Below, in pieces: positions 6,905-14,047 of a stretch of DNA of 37,966 nt (positions are counted from its first letter, which is position 1; each line of letters opens with the position of its first letter). Origin of the DNA: Brevibacterium sp. S22 (GTDB taxonomy: Bacteria > Actinomycetota > Actinomycetes > Actinomycetales > Brevibacteriaceae). The stretch spans positions 1 to 37,966 of the forward strand of contig NZ_RHFG01000032.1 in assembly GCF_004745485.1 (NCBI RefSeq). Reading direction: 5' to 3'. Position numbers and translations under genes: made by a program. The notes below the pieces were generated by a model. The model had not been told where the DNA came from. It ran no database searches and saw only the letters and a list, made by a program, of their open reading frames with translations.

Positions 6905-9238
6905 ATGTCAGCAGGCGATTCCGGCGCCCTTGTCATCGCCGATGATCTCAGCGGAGCGGCCGAGGTCGCCGCCACACTCGGCCACGGCACTCCGATCGTG
7001 CTCACGTCGCAGTCCACTCCCGGCCCTGACGACACTCAAGTCGCCGCGGCGGCTCCCGATCTCAAGCGCGATCATTCCCCCACCGAGGCGGCCACCGCTG
7101 ATTCCCGGGACCTCGTCGTCGATCTCGACTGCCGGTACCTGCCGGCCGGAGAGGCGTATGAGCGCACTCTCGCTTCTCTTCATACGTTCGGCCGGAACCG
7201 CACCACGCTCATCAAGGTCGATTCCCTGCTGCGCGGCAACATCCGTGCGGCGCTCTCCGCCGCACTCGAACACACCCGCGGACCCGTGATCTTCGCCCCC
7301 GCGCTTCCGCAGCAGAACCGCACGGTCGTCGACGGCAGGCCCTTCGACGCCGGAGTGCACATCAGCCGCACCCGCGCATGGAACCTCGAGGACGGGCACG
7401 CCCCGGAGAAGCTCGAAGATCTCTGTCCCGTGCCGGCTCGACATCTGAGCCTTGCCGACGTGCGGGCGCTTCGCACCGCCGACATCGGCAACCATCGGCT
7501 CATCACCGCCGATGCCGAGACCATGGACGACCTTGCCCACATCGTCTCCGTCGCCGAGGCCGCCTCGGCCGTCCTCGTCGGCACCTCCGCACTGGCGCGG
7601 GCTCTGTCCACGCACCGCGAAAGAGACTCAGCTGAGCAGAGCCTCGTATCGGCAGAACCGGCGTGCCCAGCGGCAGGGCGCGTTCTCACACTCCTCGGCA
7701 CGGCTGCCGAGCGGGTCGAGGCTCAGGTGTCTCACCTGCTCGAGAACTCGGCCGGCGAGGTTCTCGAACTGCCCGCAGCCGAGGTAGCCGTATGGGAAGA
7801 CGACCCGAGCCTGCTCCGTGCCACCGCAGAGAAGGTGCGCTCCGCACTCGCATCCGCCGACCTCGTCGTCCGCCTCACAGACACGGGAACGACTGTCGAC
7901 CCTCGGCCGCTGCCGGGACTCCTGGCCGAGGCCACAGCCCAAGTTCTCAGAGGGTTCGGCCCCGTCGCTCTGGCAGCGGCGGGAGGCGAGACAGCACGCG
8001 CCGTCCTCGACCGCCTCGACGTGCGTCGCATCGAAACGATCCGCGAGATCCACCCCGGCGCGGTGCTGTCCCGGGTCGGAGCCGCCTCGGCGAAGTCGCA
8101 AAACGACATCGAACTCACCGCCCTCGCCACTCGACCGGGTGGCCACGGCGGCCCCGATTCTCTCACCCTCATCCACGCGGCTCTGACCACCGGTGAGCCC
8201 AACACGATCGCCGCGGCCACTGTCGCGAACCACGAAGGAGAGTCAATGAACGCGCTTCCCACAGTCGCAGTGACCATGGGCGATGGGGCCGGAGTCGGCC
8301 CCGAGATCTGCATTGCCGCATGCCTTGACCCATCGGTGCTCGCCGTCGCCGCTCCTGTCGTCATCGGCGATGCCGACAGACTCCGCCAGGCGGCCGAGGT
8401 ACTCGGCACTGCTGTCGAGATCCGCCGGATCGACTCTCCTGCTCAGGCCGAACACGTCCCCGGCGTCATCAACGTCATCGACCTCGACCTTCTGCCGGAC
8501 GATCTGCCCTGGGGCGAGCTCTCACCCGTGGCGGGCGATGCCGCGTTCCGCTACATCGAACGAGCCGCCCAGCTGGCGATGTCCGGTGAGGTGCAGGCGA
8601 TCTGCACGGCACCGCTGAACAAGGAGGCGCTGCACTCCGCCGGGCACAAGTACCCCGGGCACACCGAGATGCTCGCCTCGCTCACCGGGACCGAGGAAGT
8701 CTCGATGATGCTCTCCTCCCCCAAGCTGCGCGTCATCCACGTGACCACGCATATCGGCCTCATCGATGCCGTGGCGAAGATCGAGCCCGGACTCGTCGAA
8801 CGCACCGTCCGCCGCGGTCACGACGCCCTCGTTCGGGCCGGGATCGAACATCCGCACATCGGCGTCTGCGCGATCAACCCGCACGCCGGCGAGAACGGAC
8901 TCTTCGGCTACGGCGAAGAGGAGGAGAAGATCGCCCCGGCGATCAGGAAGCTCCAGGCCGACGGCATCGACGCTGCTGGGCCGTTGTCGGCCGACACCGC
9001 CTTCTTCCTCGCCGGCCGCGGCGACTACGACCTCATCGTGGCGATGTACCACGATCAGGGTCACGGACCGATCAAGGTCCTCGGCATCGACGCCGGCGTC
9101 AACATCACCGTCGGGCTGCCCGTCATCCGCACCTCGGTCGACCACGGCACTGCGTTCGACATCGCCGGCACCGGCAAGGTCGACACCGAATCGATGAGTG
9201 AGGCGATGCGACAAGCCGCTGCCCTCGCCGTGGTCTGA
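6905..9238 (+). CDS. Fused DUF1537 four-carbon acid-sugar kinase and PdxA-type dehydrogenase
   Basis: A single open frame of 777 codons with two enzymes. Residues 1-446 are a DUF1537 (OtnK/DtnK-type) kinase: ADDLSGAAEV near the N-terminus binds the sugar acid and GGETARAVLDRL in the C-terminal domain belongs to the nucleotide site. Residues 448-777 are PdxA-like: MGDGAGVGPEI, APLNKEALHSAGHKYPGHTE, INPHAGE, MYHDQGHGPIK and VDHGTAFDIAG, with the metal-binding histidines present. In characterised D/L-threonate and erythronate routes the kinase phosphorylates the keto acid and PdxA2 oxidatively decarboxylates it to dihydroxyacetone phosphate. There is no stop codon between the parts, and a strong internal ribosome binding site precedes the PdxA start. 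ATG 6905 follows AAAGGAG. A pyridoxine-synthesis role is less likely given the context. Confidence 0.9.
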   Translation: MSAGDSGALVIADDLSGAAEVAATLGHGTPIVLTSQSTPGPDDTQVAAAAPDLKRDHSPTEAATADSRDLVVDLDCRYLPAGEAYERTLASLHTFGRNRTTLIKVDSLLRGNIRAALSAALEHTRGPVIFAPALPQQNRTVVDGRPFDAGVHISRTRAWNLEDGHAPEKLEDLCPVPARHLSLADVRALRTADIGNHRLITADAETMDDLAHIVSVAEAASAVLVGTSALARALSTHRERDSAEQSLVSAEPACPAAGRVLTLLGTAAERVEAQVSHLLENSAGEVLELPAAEVAVWEDDPSLLRATAEKVRSALASADLVVRLTDTGTTVDPRPLPGLLAEATAQVLRGFGPVALAAAGGETARAVLDRLDVRRIETIREIHPGAVLSRVGAASAKSQNDIELTALATRPGGHGGPDSLTLIHAALTTGEPNTIAAATVANHEGESMNALPTVAVTMGDGAGVGPEICIAACLDPSVLAVAAPVVIGDADRLRQAAEVLGTAVEIRRIDSPAQAEHVPGVINVIDLDLLPDDLPWGELSPVAGDAAFRYIERAAQLAMSGEVQAICTAPLNKEALHSAGHKYPGHTEMLASLTGTEEVSMMLSSPKLRVIHVTTHIGLIDAVAKIEPGLVERTVRRGHDALVRAGIEHPHIGVCAINPHAGENGLFGYGEEEEKIAPAIRKLQADGIDAAGPLSADTAFFLAGRGDYDLIVAMYHDQGHGPIKVLGIDAGVNITVGLPVIRTSVDHGTAFDIAGTGKVDTESMSEAMRQAAALAVV
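8235..8248 (+). promoter_or_regulatory. Internal ribosome binding site and ATG of the PdxA domain
   Basis: AAGGAG (8235-8240) lies 5 nt before an in-frame ATG at 8246 that starts MNALPTVAVTMGDGAG, exactly where free-standing PdxA proteins begin. The cell may make both the 777-residue fusion and a separate 330-residue PdxA. Alternatively the two genes were recently joined by loss of a stop codon. Confidence 0.7.
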
Positions 9239-9242
9239 CTTC

Positions 9243-9257
9243 TGCGCGGTCAGCGCC
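9243..9257. promoter_or_regulatory. Candidate DeoR operator in the deoR promoter
   Basis: TGCGC-GGTCA-GCGCC, a 9/10 match to TGCGY-N5-GCGCA, directly after the PdxA stop. A good -10 box TACAGT follows at 9270-9275, so the dyad would cover the -35 region. This suggests the regulator has its own promoter and represses itself. Confidence 0.5.
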
Positions 9258-9305
9258 ACGGATCCGCGATACAGTGGCGATCAACGGCAATCCGACAGGA
9301 GAGAG

Positions 9306-10091
9306 ATGAACGCAGGCGAACGTCGCGAGGAGATCCTTCAGCTCGTCAGAACTCAGGGCGAGATGAGTGTCGAGACTCTGTCGGAGATGCTCGGGGTCAC
9401 CGCGTCGACGATCCGTCGCGATCTCGCGAAGCTCACGGACTCCGGCGAACTGGCTCGCACCTACGGCGGAGTCATCGCCGTCCCGACGGAGTCCGAGACC
9501 ACCCTGGCCGAACGTTCCCACGAAGCCCCTGAAATCAAACGGGCCATCGGATCCTGGTGTGCCAAACAGGTGCCTGCGGGCTCGCATGTGCTCCTCGACG
9601 CCGGTACGACCACTGCGCAGATCGCGCGCGCACTGCGTGACACGGCCCCACTGTCCGTCGTGTCATCCGGGCTCACCTCCCTGCAGCAGATGGCCGACCT
9701 TGAGGAGGTCGAGTTCACCCTCCTCGGCGGCCGCTACCGCCCTGTCAGCCAAGGCTTCATCGGCCCCATCACCGAGGCGGGCCTGGAGAAATTCACTTTC
9801 GATTTTGCGTTCCTCGGCGCCGATGCCGTCACCGCTGAGGACGGGGTATGCGAAGCCCTGCCCGAGCAGGTGCGGCTCAAGGAGCTGATGAGCCGACGTG
9901 CCACCCATGTCTTCGTCGTCGCCCATGCCGAGAAGCTCGGCCAGCGCCCCTTCCACGCTTGGGCCGACCTCGGCAACGGCTGGACACTAGTCACCGACGA
10001 TTCGGCCGAACCGACACAGACCGCTCCGTTCGAAGACCGCGGCATCACTGTCGTCCGCGTCGATCAGATGGGCAACGACCGGCAGAACTGA
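9306..10091 (+). CDS. DeoR-family transcriptional regulator
   Basis: A 261-residue regulator of the classical DeoR family. An N-terminal winged helix-turn-helix (about residues 6-58, with SVETLSEMLGVTASTIRRDL as the helix-turn-helix) is followed by a sugar-phosphate-sensing domain with the phosphate loop LLDAGTTTAQIA and the conserved DFAFLGADAV segment. Such repressors usually leave DNA when they bind a phosphorylated intermediate; here the kinase or PdxA substrate is a natural candidate (inference). ATG 9306 follows AGGAG (9297-9301). It lies 67 bp after the kinase-PdxA gene and is probably read both from that operon and from its own promoter. It is the likely owner of the TGCGY-N5-GCGCA dyads across the island. 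Confidence 0.9.
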   Translation: MNAGERREEILQLVRTQGEMSVETLSEMLGVTASTIRRDLAKLTDSGELARTYGGVIAVPTESETTLAERSHEAPEIKRAIGSWCAKQVPAGSHVLLDAGTTTAQIARALRDTAPLSVVSSGLTSLQQMADLEEVEFTLLGGRYRPVSQGFIGPITEAGLEKFTFDFAFLGADAVTAEDGVCEALPEQVRLKELMSRRATHVFVVAHAEKLGQRPFHAWADLGNGWTLVTDDSAEPTQTAPFEDRGITVVRVDQMGNDRQN

Positions 10092-10095
10092 TCGC

Positions 10096-10155
10096 ACGAG
10101 AGCGCACCGAGGCCCCGGGACTGATCTGAGTCCCGGGGCCTCGGTGCGCTCTCGT
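10096..10155. terminator. Bidirectional terminator, 27-bp perfect stem
   Basis: Perfect 27-bp inverted repeat (10096-10122 and 10129-10155) with a 6-nt loop, between the converging deoR gene and the sialidase-like gene. It ends both units. Confidence 0.9.
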
Positions 10156-10174
10156 CGATCTGTCTTCGGCGGGA

Positions 10175-11339
10175 TCAGCCCCAGAGTTTACAGTCGGTGT
10201 GCACCTGGTCCTCGACGCCGGAGATCCAATCCTCGTCGAAGACCATGTGTCGGATCGCCCGTCGTGAACTGTAAGCATAGACGACGTGGATGAGACCGTC
10301 GGCGTCGACAATCCCGTGCGGGTACTCCTGGCGACGGTTGCTGCGCAGATTTCCGACCCCGACGAACCCGTCACCGGGCTCAATGACCCTGCGCACTGGC
10401 CAGGTGCGGCCCTCATCGTTCGACACGGCGATGACGATCCGCATCCGCTCATACGGCCACACCACCTCATTGGGATTCGTGGCGACCTGGTGCTCGTTCG
10501 ATACGAGCGCGAGCATCCCCGAAGGCAGCCTGAAAGCGCTGAGGCCGGCGTTGTTGTTCGGCACTTCGGTGGCTTCGGGCACCGTCCAGGTCTCTCCCCC
10601 GTCCTCGGATCGACTGAGGTAGACCCAGTCAGCGAACCGTGATCGGAAGAGGCTGACAAGACGTCCGGGCTCGAGCTCGACGATATTCGGGTGGACCCGG
10701 CCAGCCGCTTCGGGGAACTCGACTTGTCTCCAGGTGGACCCTTGGTCAGCGGAGATCTGGACGATCGGTTGGTCGGAGCCGTTCTTCGAATCGTCGTCGA
10801 AGCACAACCACTGAGTGTGCACCCACGTCCCGTGACTGAGGACCTGGATGGGCTGCCGACAGAATGTCCCCTCGCGGTCGAAGAGCGTCTCCGGTTCGCT
10901 CCAACTCACTCCGTCATCGGTCGAACGGATCACCTTGACCACGGAGGTGTGCTGAAGGTTGAACGTCTCCTGCACCCCCGCCTGGCGCGACAGCTGGGAG
11001 GTAAAGACCAGCCAGATAGTCCCGTCGGGTGCCCCGAACAGTCCGGGGTTCGGATCGGATCGGATCGTGGGTGACGCTCACCGAGGCGGTCCATGCGCCA
11101 TTGTCCGTGTCGAACCGGGAGACGAGGATATCGATATCCTTATTGCCCTCATCGCTGCCGCCGAACCAGGCTGCCAGCAGTCCGCCGTCCTGCAGTGACA
11201 GGATCGACGGGGCGTGGTTCGAGCGCCGATCGGTCGGAATGGCCGCGGCCGCAGCCCCCGTGTCCTCGATGATCCGCAGTCGACCGTCGGCCGGCGGAAC
11301 GGGAATGCGTTCGAGGGTGGGATGGGACAGCAGATTCAT
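10175..11339 (-). pseudogene. BNR/sialidase-fold protein, frameshifted at a GATCC repeat
   Basis: Two frames together encode one six-bladed beta-propeller protein of the BNR_2 (sialidase-like) type. The 5' frame starts at ATG 11339 (AGGAGG 5 nt upstream) and has the family opening NHAPSILSLQDGGLLAAWFGG. The 3' frame, open from about 11070 to the stop at 10175, has Asp-boxes STDDGVSW, SADQGSTW, SEDGGETW and SNDEGRTW. The switch falls in three tandem GATCC units (plus-strand GGATC x3, 11052-11066). A fourth unit would restore one 389-residue frame reading HDPIRSDPNPGLFG. As it stands, translation ends at 10914 after 141 residues. There is no signal peptide, so the intact form would be cytoplasmic and perhaps acts on an imported glycoside or lactone (inference). 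It lies 85 bp downstream of the second NRAMP-like gene. Confidence 0.8.
11052..11066. repeat. Pentanucleotide tandem repeat (GGATC)x3
   Basis: Three perfect copies of a 5-bp unit at the exact point where the sialidase-like gene loses frame. Loss or gain of one unit changes frame by two bases, so copy number decides whether the full protein can be made. Confidence 0.8.
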
Positions 11340-11424
11340 GGGTGCCTCCTCCGGGCCTTGGCAACGATCATCAGGGTACGCAGGGCTGGGTAGCCTCGGC
11401 GAGGGAATCTGTGGCTGGGAGACA

Positions 11425-12798
11425 TCATCCGAACGCCGTCTGGAACATTGCAGGGATCTGCATGGCAATCTGGACGCCGACGACGATGGCGATGACGCCG
11501 AGGATCAGCAACAGTGCGGTCTGCCATTTGCGGTTCACCGCGTAGGAGTGCATATGCTTCTTCCGCGAAGTCAGCAGCAGGATGCACACAACGATGATCG
11601 GCAGGCTGAGCACGGTCGAGATCGCGGTGCCGACGATGTTGAGTGAGATGAGGTCCGGGGCGCCGGGAATCGTCGAGGCCAGGGGCAGGATGATGAACAC
11701 GATCGCTTGGATCCAGCGGAAAGCAGGGTTCTCCTCATCGCGACCCAGGAATTTCCGCATCGATGGCACGGTGTGGTTGATGCCGTTGATGGCCAACTGG
11801 GCGAAGCCGCGCGACTGTGGCGGGAAGCTCGTCATCGCGGCGAAGAAGATGCACATCCACAGCAGCGACGGTCCGATCGGGCCGACCGCGACCGAAAGCA
11901 TGTGGGAGAGATCGAATTCGTCGCCGATGGAGAAGCCAGGATGCGCGGCACTGAATTCGGCAGCAACGATCCAGAACAGCAGATTGATGATGAGCAGCGG
12001 GGCCATGCCGACGATGAGGTCGAACTGCTGGATCTTCCGATACTTCGGACCGACCCAGCCCTTATCTCGCATAAACCCGGAATAGAGGAGGTTGGGCATA
12101 TTGCCGGCGATCGTGCCGATCGTCGCAGAGGCGATGACGATGGGCGCGAACGCCGAGGTGTTCTGTTCCTTCGGGATCTCGAAAGCCATGCCCTGAACGA
12201 AACCGCCGATGTCGAAAGTGCCGATCTTGATGAGTGCATAGACGAAGGCGACGATCATCGCGACCGAGGCGAACCGCGCAAAGTATTCGAGGACGACAAA
12301 CTGCTTGCGCAGCATGACCAGCGACAGCGTGAGCGCGACAATGATGATGGCGCAGATGAACCGGCCCCATGCGCCACCCCATTCTCCGCCGGTGAGTTCG
12401 TGGAGTCCGACGGCCGCCGCGAGGAGGAAAGTCGCCTGAGTGATGAAACCGGCGACTAGGACTACTGCACCCATGATCCCGGGCAACACCGGCGAGAGTC
12501 GGGCGAATCCGTCGAGGATCTGTGTGTCGCCGTGCTTGTTCATCAGCGTGTACTTCGCGATGGACGAGATGATGAATGTGCGGGCGACGAGTGAGAGGAT
12601 GAGCGTCCACAGAAGCGCGTACCCGTAGGAGGCGCCGGAGACGGACGAACTGACAAGATCGCCGGTGCCAAGGAACGACATGGCCAGAACAAGACCGGGC
12701 CCCACCGAGGTGACCAGGCCGAGGCCGCGCGGCAGCGGATTCTGCGCGGGCATCGAAGAGACAGAGCTGCGTTTCAGGCTATGGACGTCGGCGGCCAT
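11425..12798 (-). CDS. Second NRAMP-fold transporter lacking canonical metal ligands
   Basis: A 457-residue protein with about 11 hydrophobic helices. Helix 1 reads VGPGLVLAMSFLGTGDLVSS, so the NRAMP D-P-G-N is replaced by GTGD (residues 44-47). Helix 6 reads IAGNMPNLLYSGF, with Asn where Mn/Fe transporters have the His of M-P-H (234-236). It is related to, but clearly distinct from, the NRAMP-like protein at 2279. The start ATG 12798 is chosen because GGAG lies 7 nt upstream; a GTG at 12858 has none. Transcription would begin in the operator-rich region at 12.9 kb and run into the sialidase-like gene. The substrate is unknown; context suggests a sugar-acid-related compound (inference). Confidence 0.85.
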   Translation of the reverse strand: MAADVHSLKRSSVSSMPAQNPLPRGLGLVTSVGPGLVLAMSFLGTGDLVSSSVSGASYGYALLWTLILSLVARTFIISSIAKYTLMNKHGDTQILDGFARLSPVLPGIMGAVVLVAGFITQATFLLAAAVGLHELTGGEWGGAWGRFICAIIIVALTLSLVMLRKQFVVLEYFARFASVAMIVAFVYALIKIGTFDIGGFVQGMAFEIPKEQNTSAFAPIVIASATIGTIAGNMPNLLYSGFMRDKGWVGPKYRKIQQFDLIVGMAPLLIINLLFWIVAAEFSAAHPGFSIGDEFDLSHMLSVAVGPIGPSLLWMCIFFAAMTSFPPQSRGFAQLAINGINHTVPSMRKFLGRDEENPAFRWIQAIVFIILPLASTIPGAPDLISLNIVGTAISTVLSLPIIVVCILLLTSRKKHMHSYAVNRKWQTALLLILGVIAIVVGVQIAMQIPAMFQTAFG

Positions 12799-12899
12799 GG
12801 CTGCACTCCAATGTGTAGGCGGACTTCTGGACGATTGCCCGATGATTGATGCAACCACTGGTTTACGTCACCATCGTGCGCAATCTTCGTAAAGACTAG

Positions 12900-12997
12900 C
12901 CCATCTATGCGTGTTGTGCGCAAGTAGATTTCGGAAAAAGATGCTGATCTGTGTGTTTTGCGCATAGAATGACTGCTCAGAACGCGCATTTTGCGCC
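12900..12997. promoter_or_regulatory. Divergent promoter with three candidate DeoR operators
   Basis: Three dyads: TGCGT-GTTGT-GCGCA (12908-12922), TGTGT-GTTTT-GCGCA (12950-12964) and CGCGC-ATTTT-GCGCC (12983-12997). They are spaced 42 and 33 bp, near whole helical turns. A good -10 box TAGAAT (12965-12970) for the rightward permease gene lies between the last two, so binding would block it. On the leftward strand TTGCGC (12923-12918) inside the first dyad can act as a -35 with TAGTCT (12898-12893), 19 bp away, as -10. A weaker half site TGCGC-AATCT-TCGTA lies at 12877-12891. Confidence 0.55.
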
Positions 12998-13070
12998 GCT
13001 TGGTTGAATGAGCCGACAGTGGAGGACACCGCACGGCCTACCAGACACGGAGTGAAGGAACGAGGAATCG

Positions 13071-13799
13071 ATGGAGATCATCCAGTACCTGATCATCGGG
13101 ATCGTGGTGCTGGGTTCGGCCTGCCTACAAGGGTCCATCGGCTTCGGCCTCGGAATGATCACCGCACCGGTGCTCGCGCTCCTGCGCCCCGACCTGCTGC
13201 CGTCAGCCCTTCTGCTGCTGGCCACTCTCACCTCATTCACAGCGTTCGCCCGTGAGCGTCAGGACGTGGACTGGAAGCTCGTCGGCTGGGGCGCCCTCGG
13301 CCGGCTGCCCGGCATCGCGATCGGCACCGCCGCCGCAGTGCTGCTTCCGGATTCAGGGCTTTCTCTGATGCTCGCGATCACCGTCCTCGGAGGTGCCGCG
13401 TTCAGCTTGGTGGGCTGGTCGCCGGCGGCCTCGCACCGCAACATGTTCATCGCCTCGTCGGTTTCGGGGATCTTCGGCACGGCCACGAGCATCGGCGGAC
13501 CACCGATCAGCATCATCATGCGCTCGCTCGACCCGTCATCGATGCGCTCGACGATGAGCGCCTACTTCACCCTCGGCAGCATCCTTTCCCTGACAGGGCT
13601 CACCATCGGCGGCGAGGTCGGCACCGGGCACCTCGCCGCGGCCGCGTTTCTACTGCCGTTCATGCTCATCGGACTGTGGCTGTCGAACTTCGTCATCCGC
13701 CGGGCTGACCGTCAGCTCCTCTACCGCCTCGCCGTCGGCGCCTCAATCGTCGGCGCACTCCTCGTCATCGTGGAAGTGATCCGCTCCGCCCTTGCCTGA
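13071..13799 (+). CDS. TauE/SafE-family permease
   Basis: A 242-residue membrane protein with about 7-8 hydrophobic helices, of the TauE/SafE (DUF81) family, whose members move sulfite, sulfoacetate or other small organic anions, usually outward. The N-terminal GSIGFGLGMITAPVLALL and the mid-protein repeat SSVSGIFGTATSIGGPPISI (two half-repeats with conserved glycines and a GGPP turn) are typical. ATG 13071 follows GAGGAA. It diverges from the second NRAMP-like gene across the shared operator region, so it probably belongs to the same regulon, perhaps as exporter or importer of an anionic substrate or product (inference). Confidence 0.85.
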   Translation: MEIIQYLIIGIVVLGSACLQGSIGFGLGMITAPVLALLRPDLLPSALLLLATLTSFTAFARERQDVDWKLVGWGALGRLPGIAIGTAAAVLLPDSGLSLMLAITVLGGAAFSLVGWSPAASHRNMFIASSVSGIFGTATSIGGPPISIIMRSLDPSSMRSTMSAYFTLGSILSLTGLTIGGEVGTGHLAAAAFLLPFMLIGLWLSNFVIRRADRQLLYRLAVGASIVGALLVIVEVIRSALA

Positions 13800-13864
13800 G
13801 CTCAGCGAACACTCATCCGTAGGCATTTCGGCACTGCCCGCACTGACAGAGCTTTCGAGTGCCA

Positions 13865-13909
13865 TTACCCGATCACGGTAAGTTACCAATGAGTTCTACT
13901 ATCGAGTAG
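13865..13909. promoter_or_regulatory. Dyad cluster upstream of the lipase gene
   Basis: Overlapping inverted repeats TTACC-N7-GGTAA (13865-13881) and GGTAA-G-TTACC (13877-13887) precede CTACT-ATCG-AGTAG (13896-13909). The last closely resembles TTACT-CTCA-AGTAA at 24780-24793 before the thioesterase gene. Probably operators for a dimeric regulator, perhaps TetR-type. Confidence 0.45.
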
Positions 13910-14047
13910 GCTTGTGATGCCCGTCACCATACGGGCACGGAACGATGGCGACCGCGCCGGCATCACCCTCTGTCACGTCGGTCTGCGACACCACCCTGTC
14001 CACGCACTCTCACCGTCGAGAACCACGACAGAACAGGAATGCCGCGT

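Noticed and set aside
11040..11080. Programmed ribosomal frameshifting as explanation of the sialidase-like gene
   Set aside because: There is no slippery heptamer or downstream structure at the junction, whereas a tandem repeat sits exactly there, so repeat slippage is the simpler reading.
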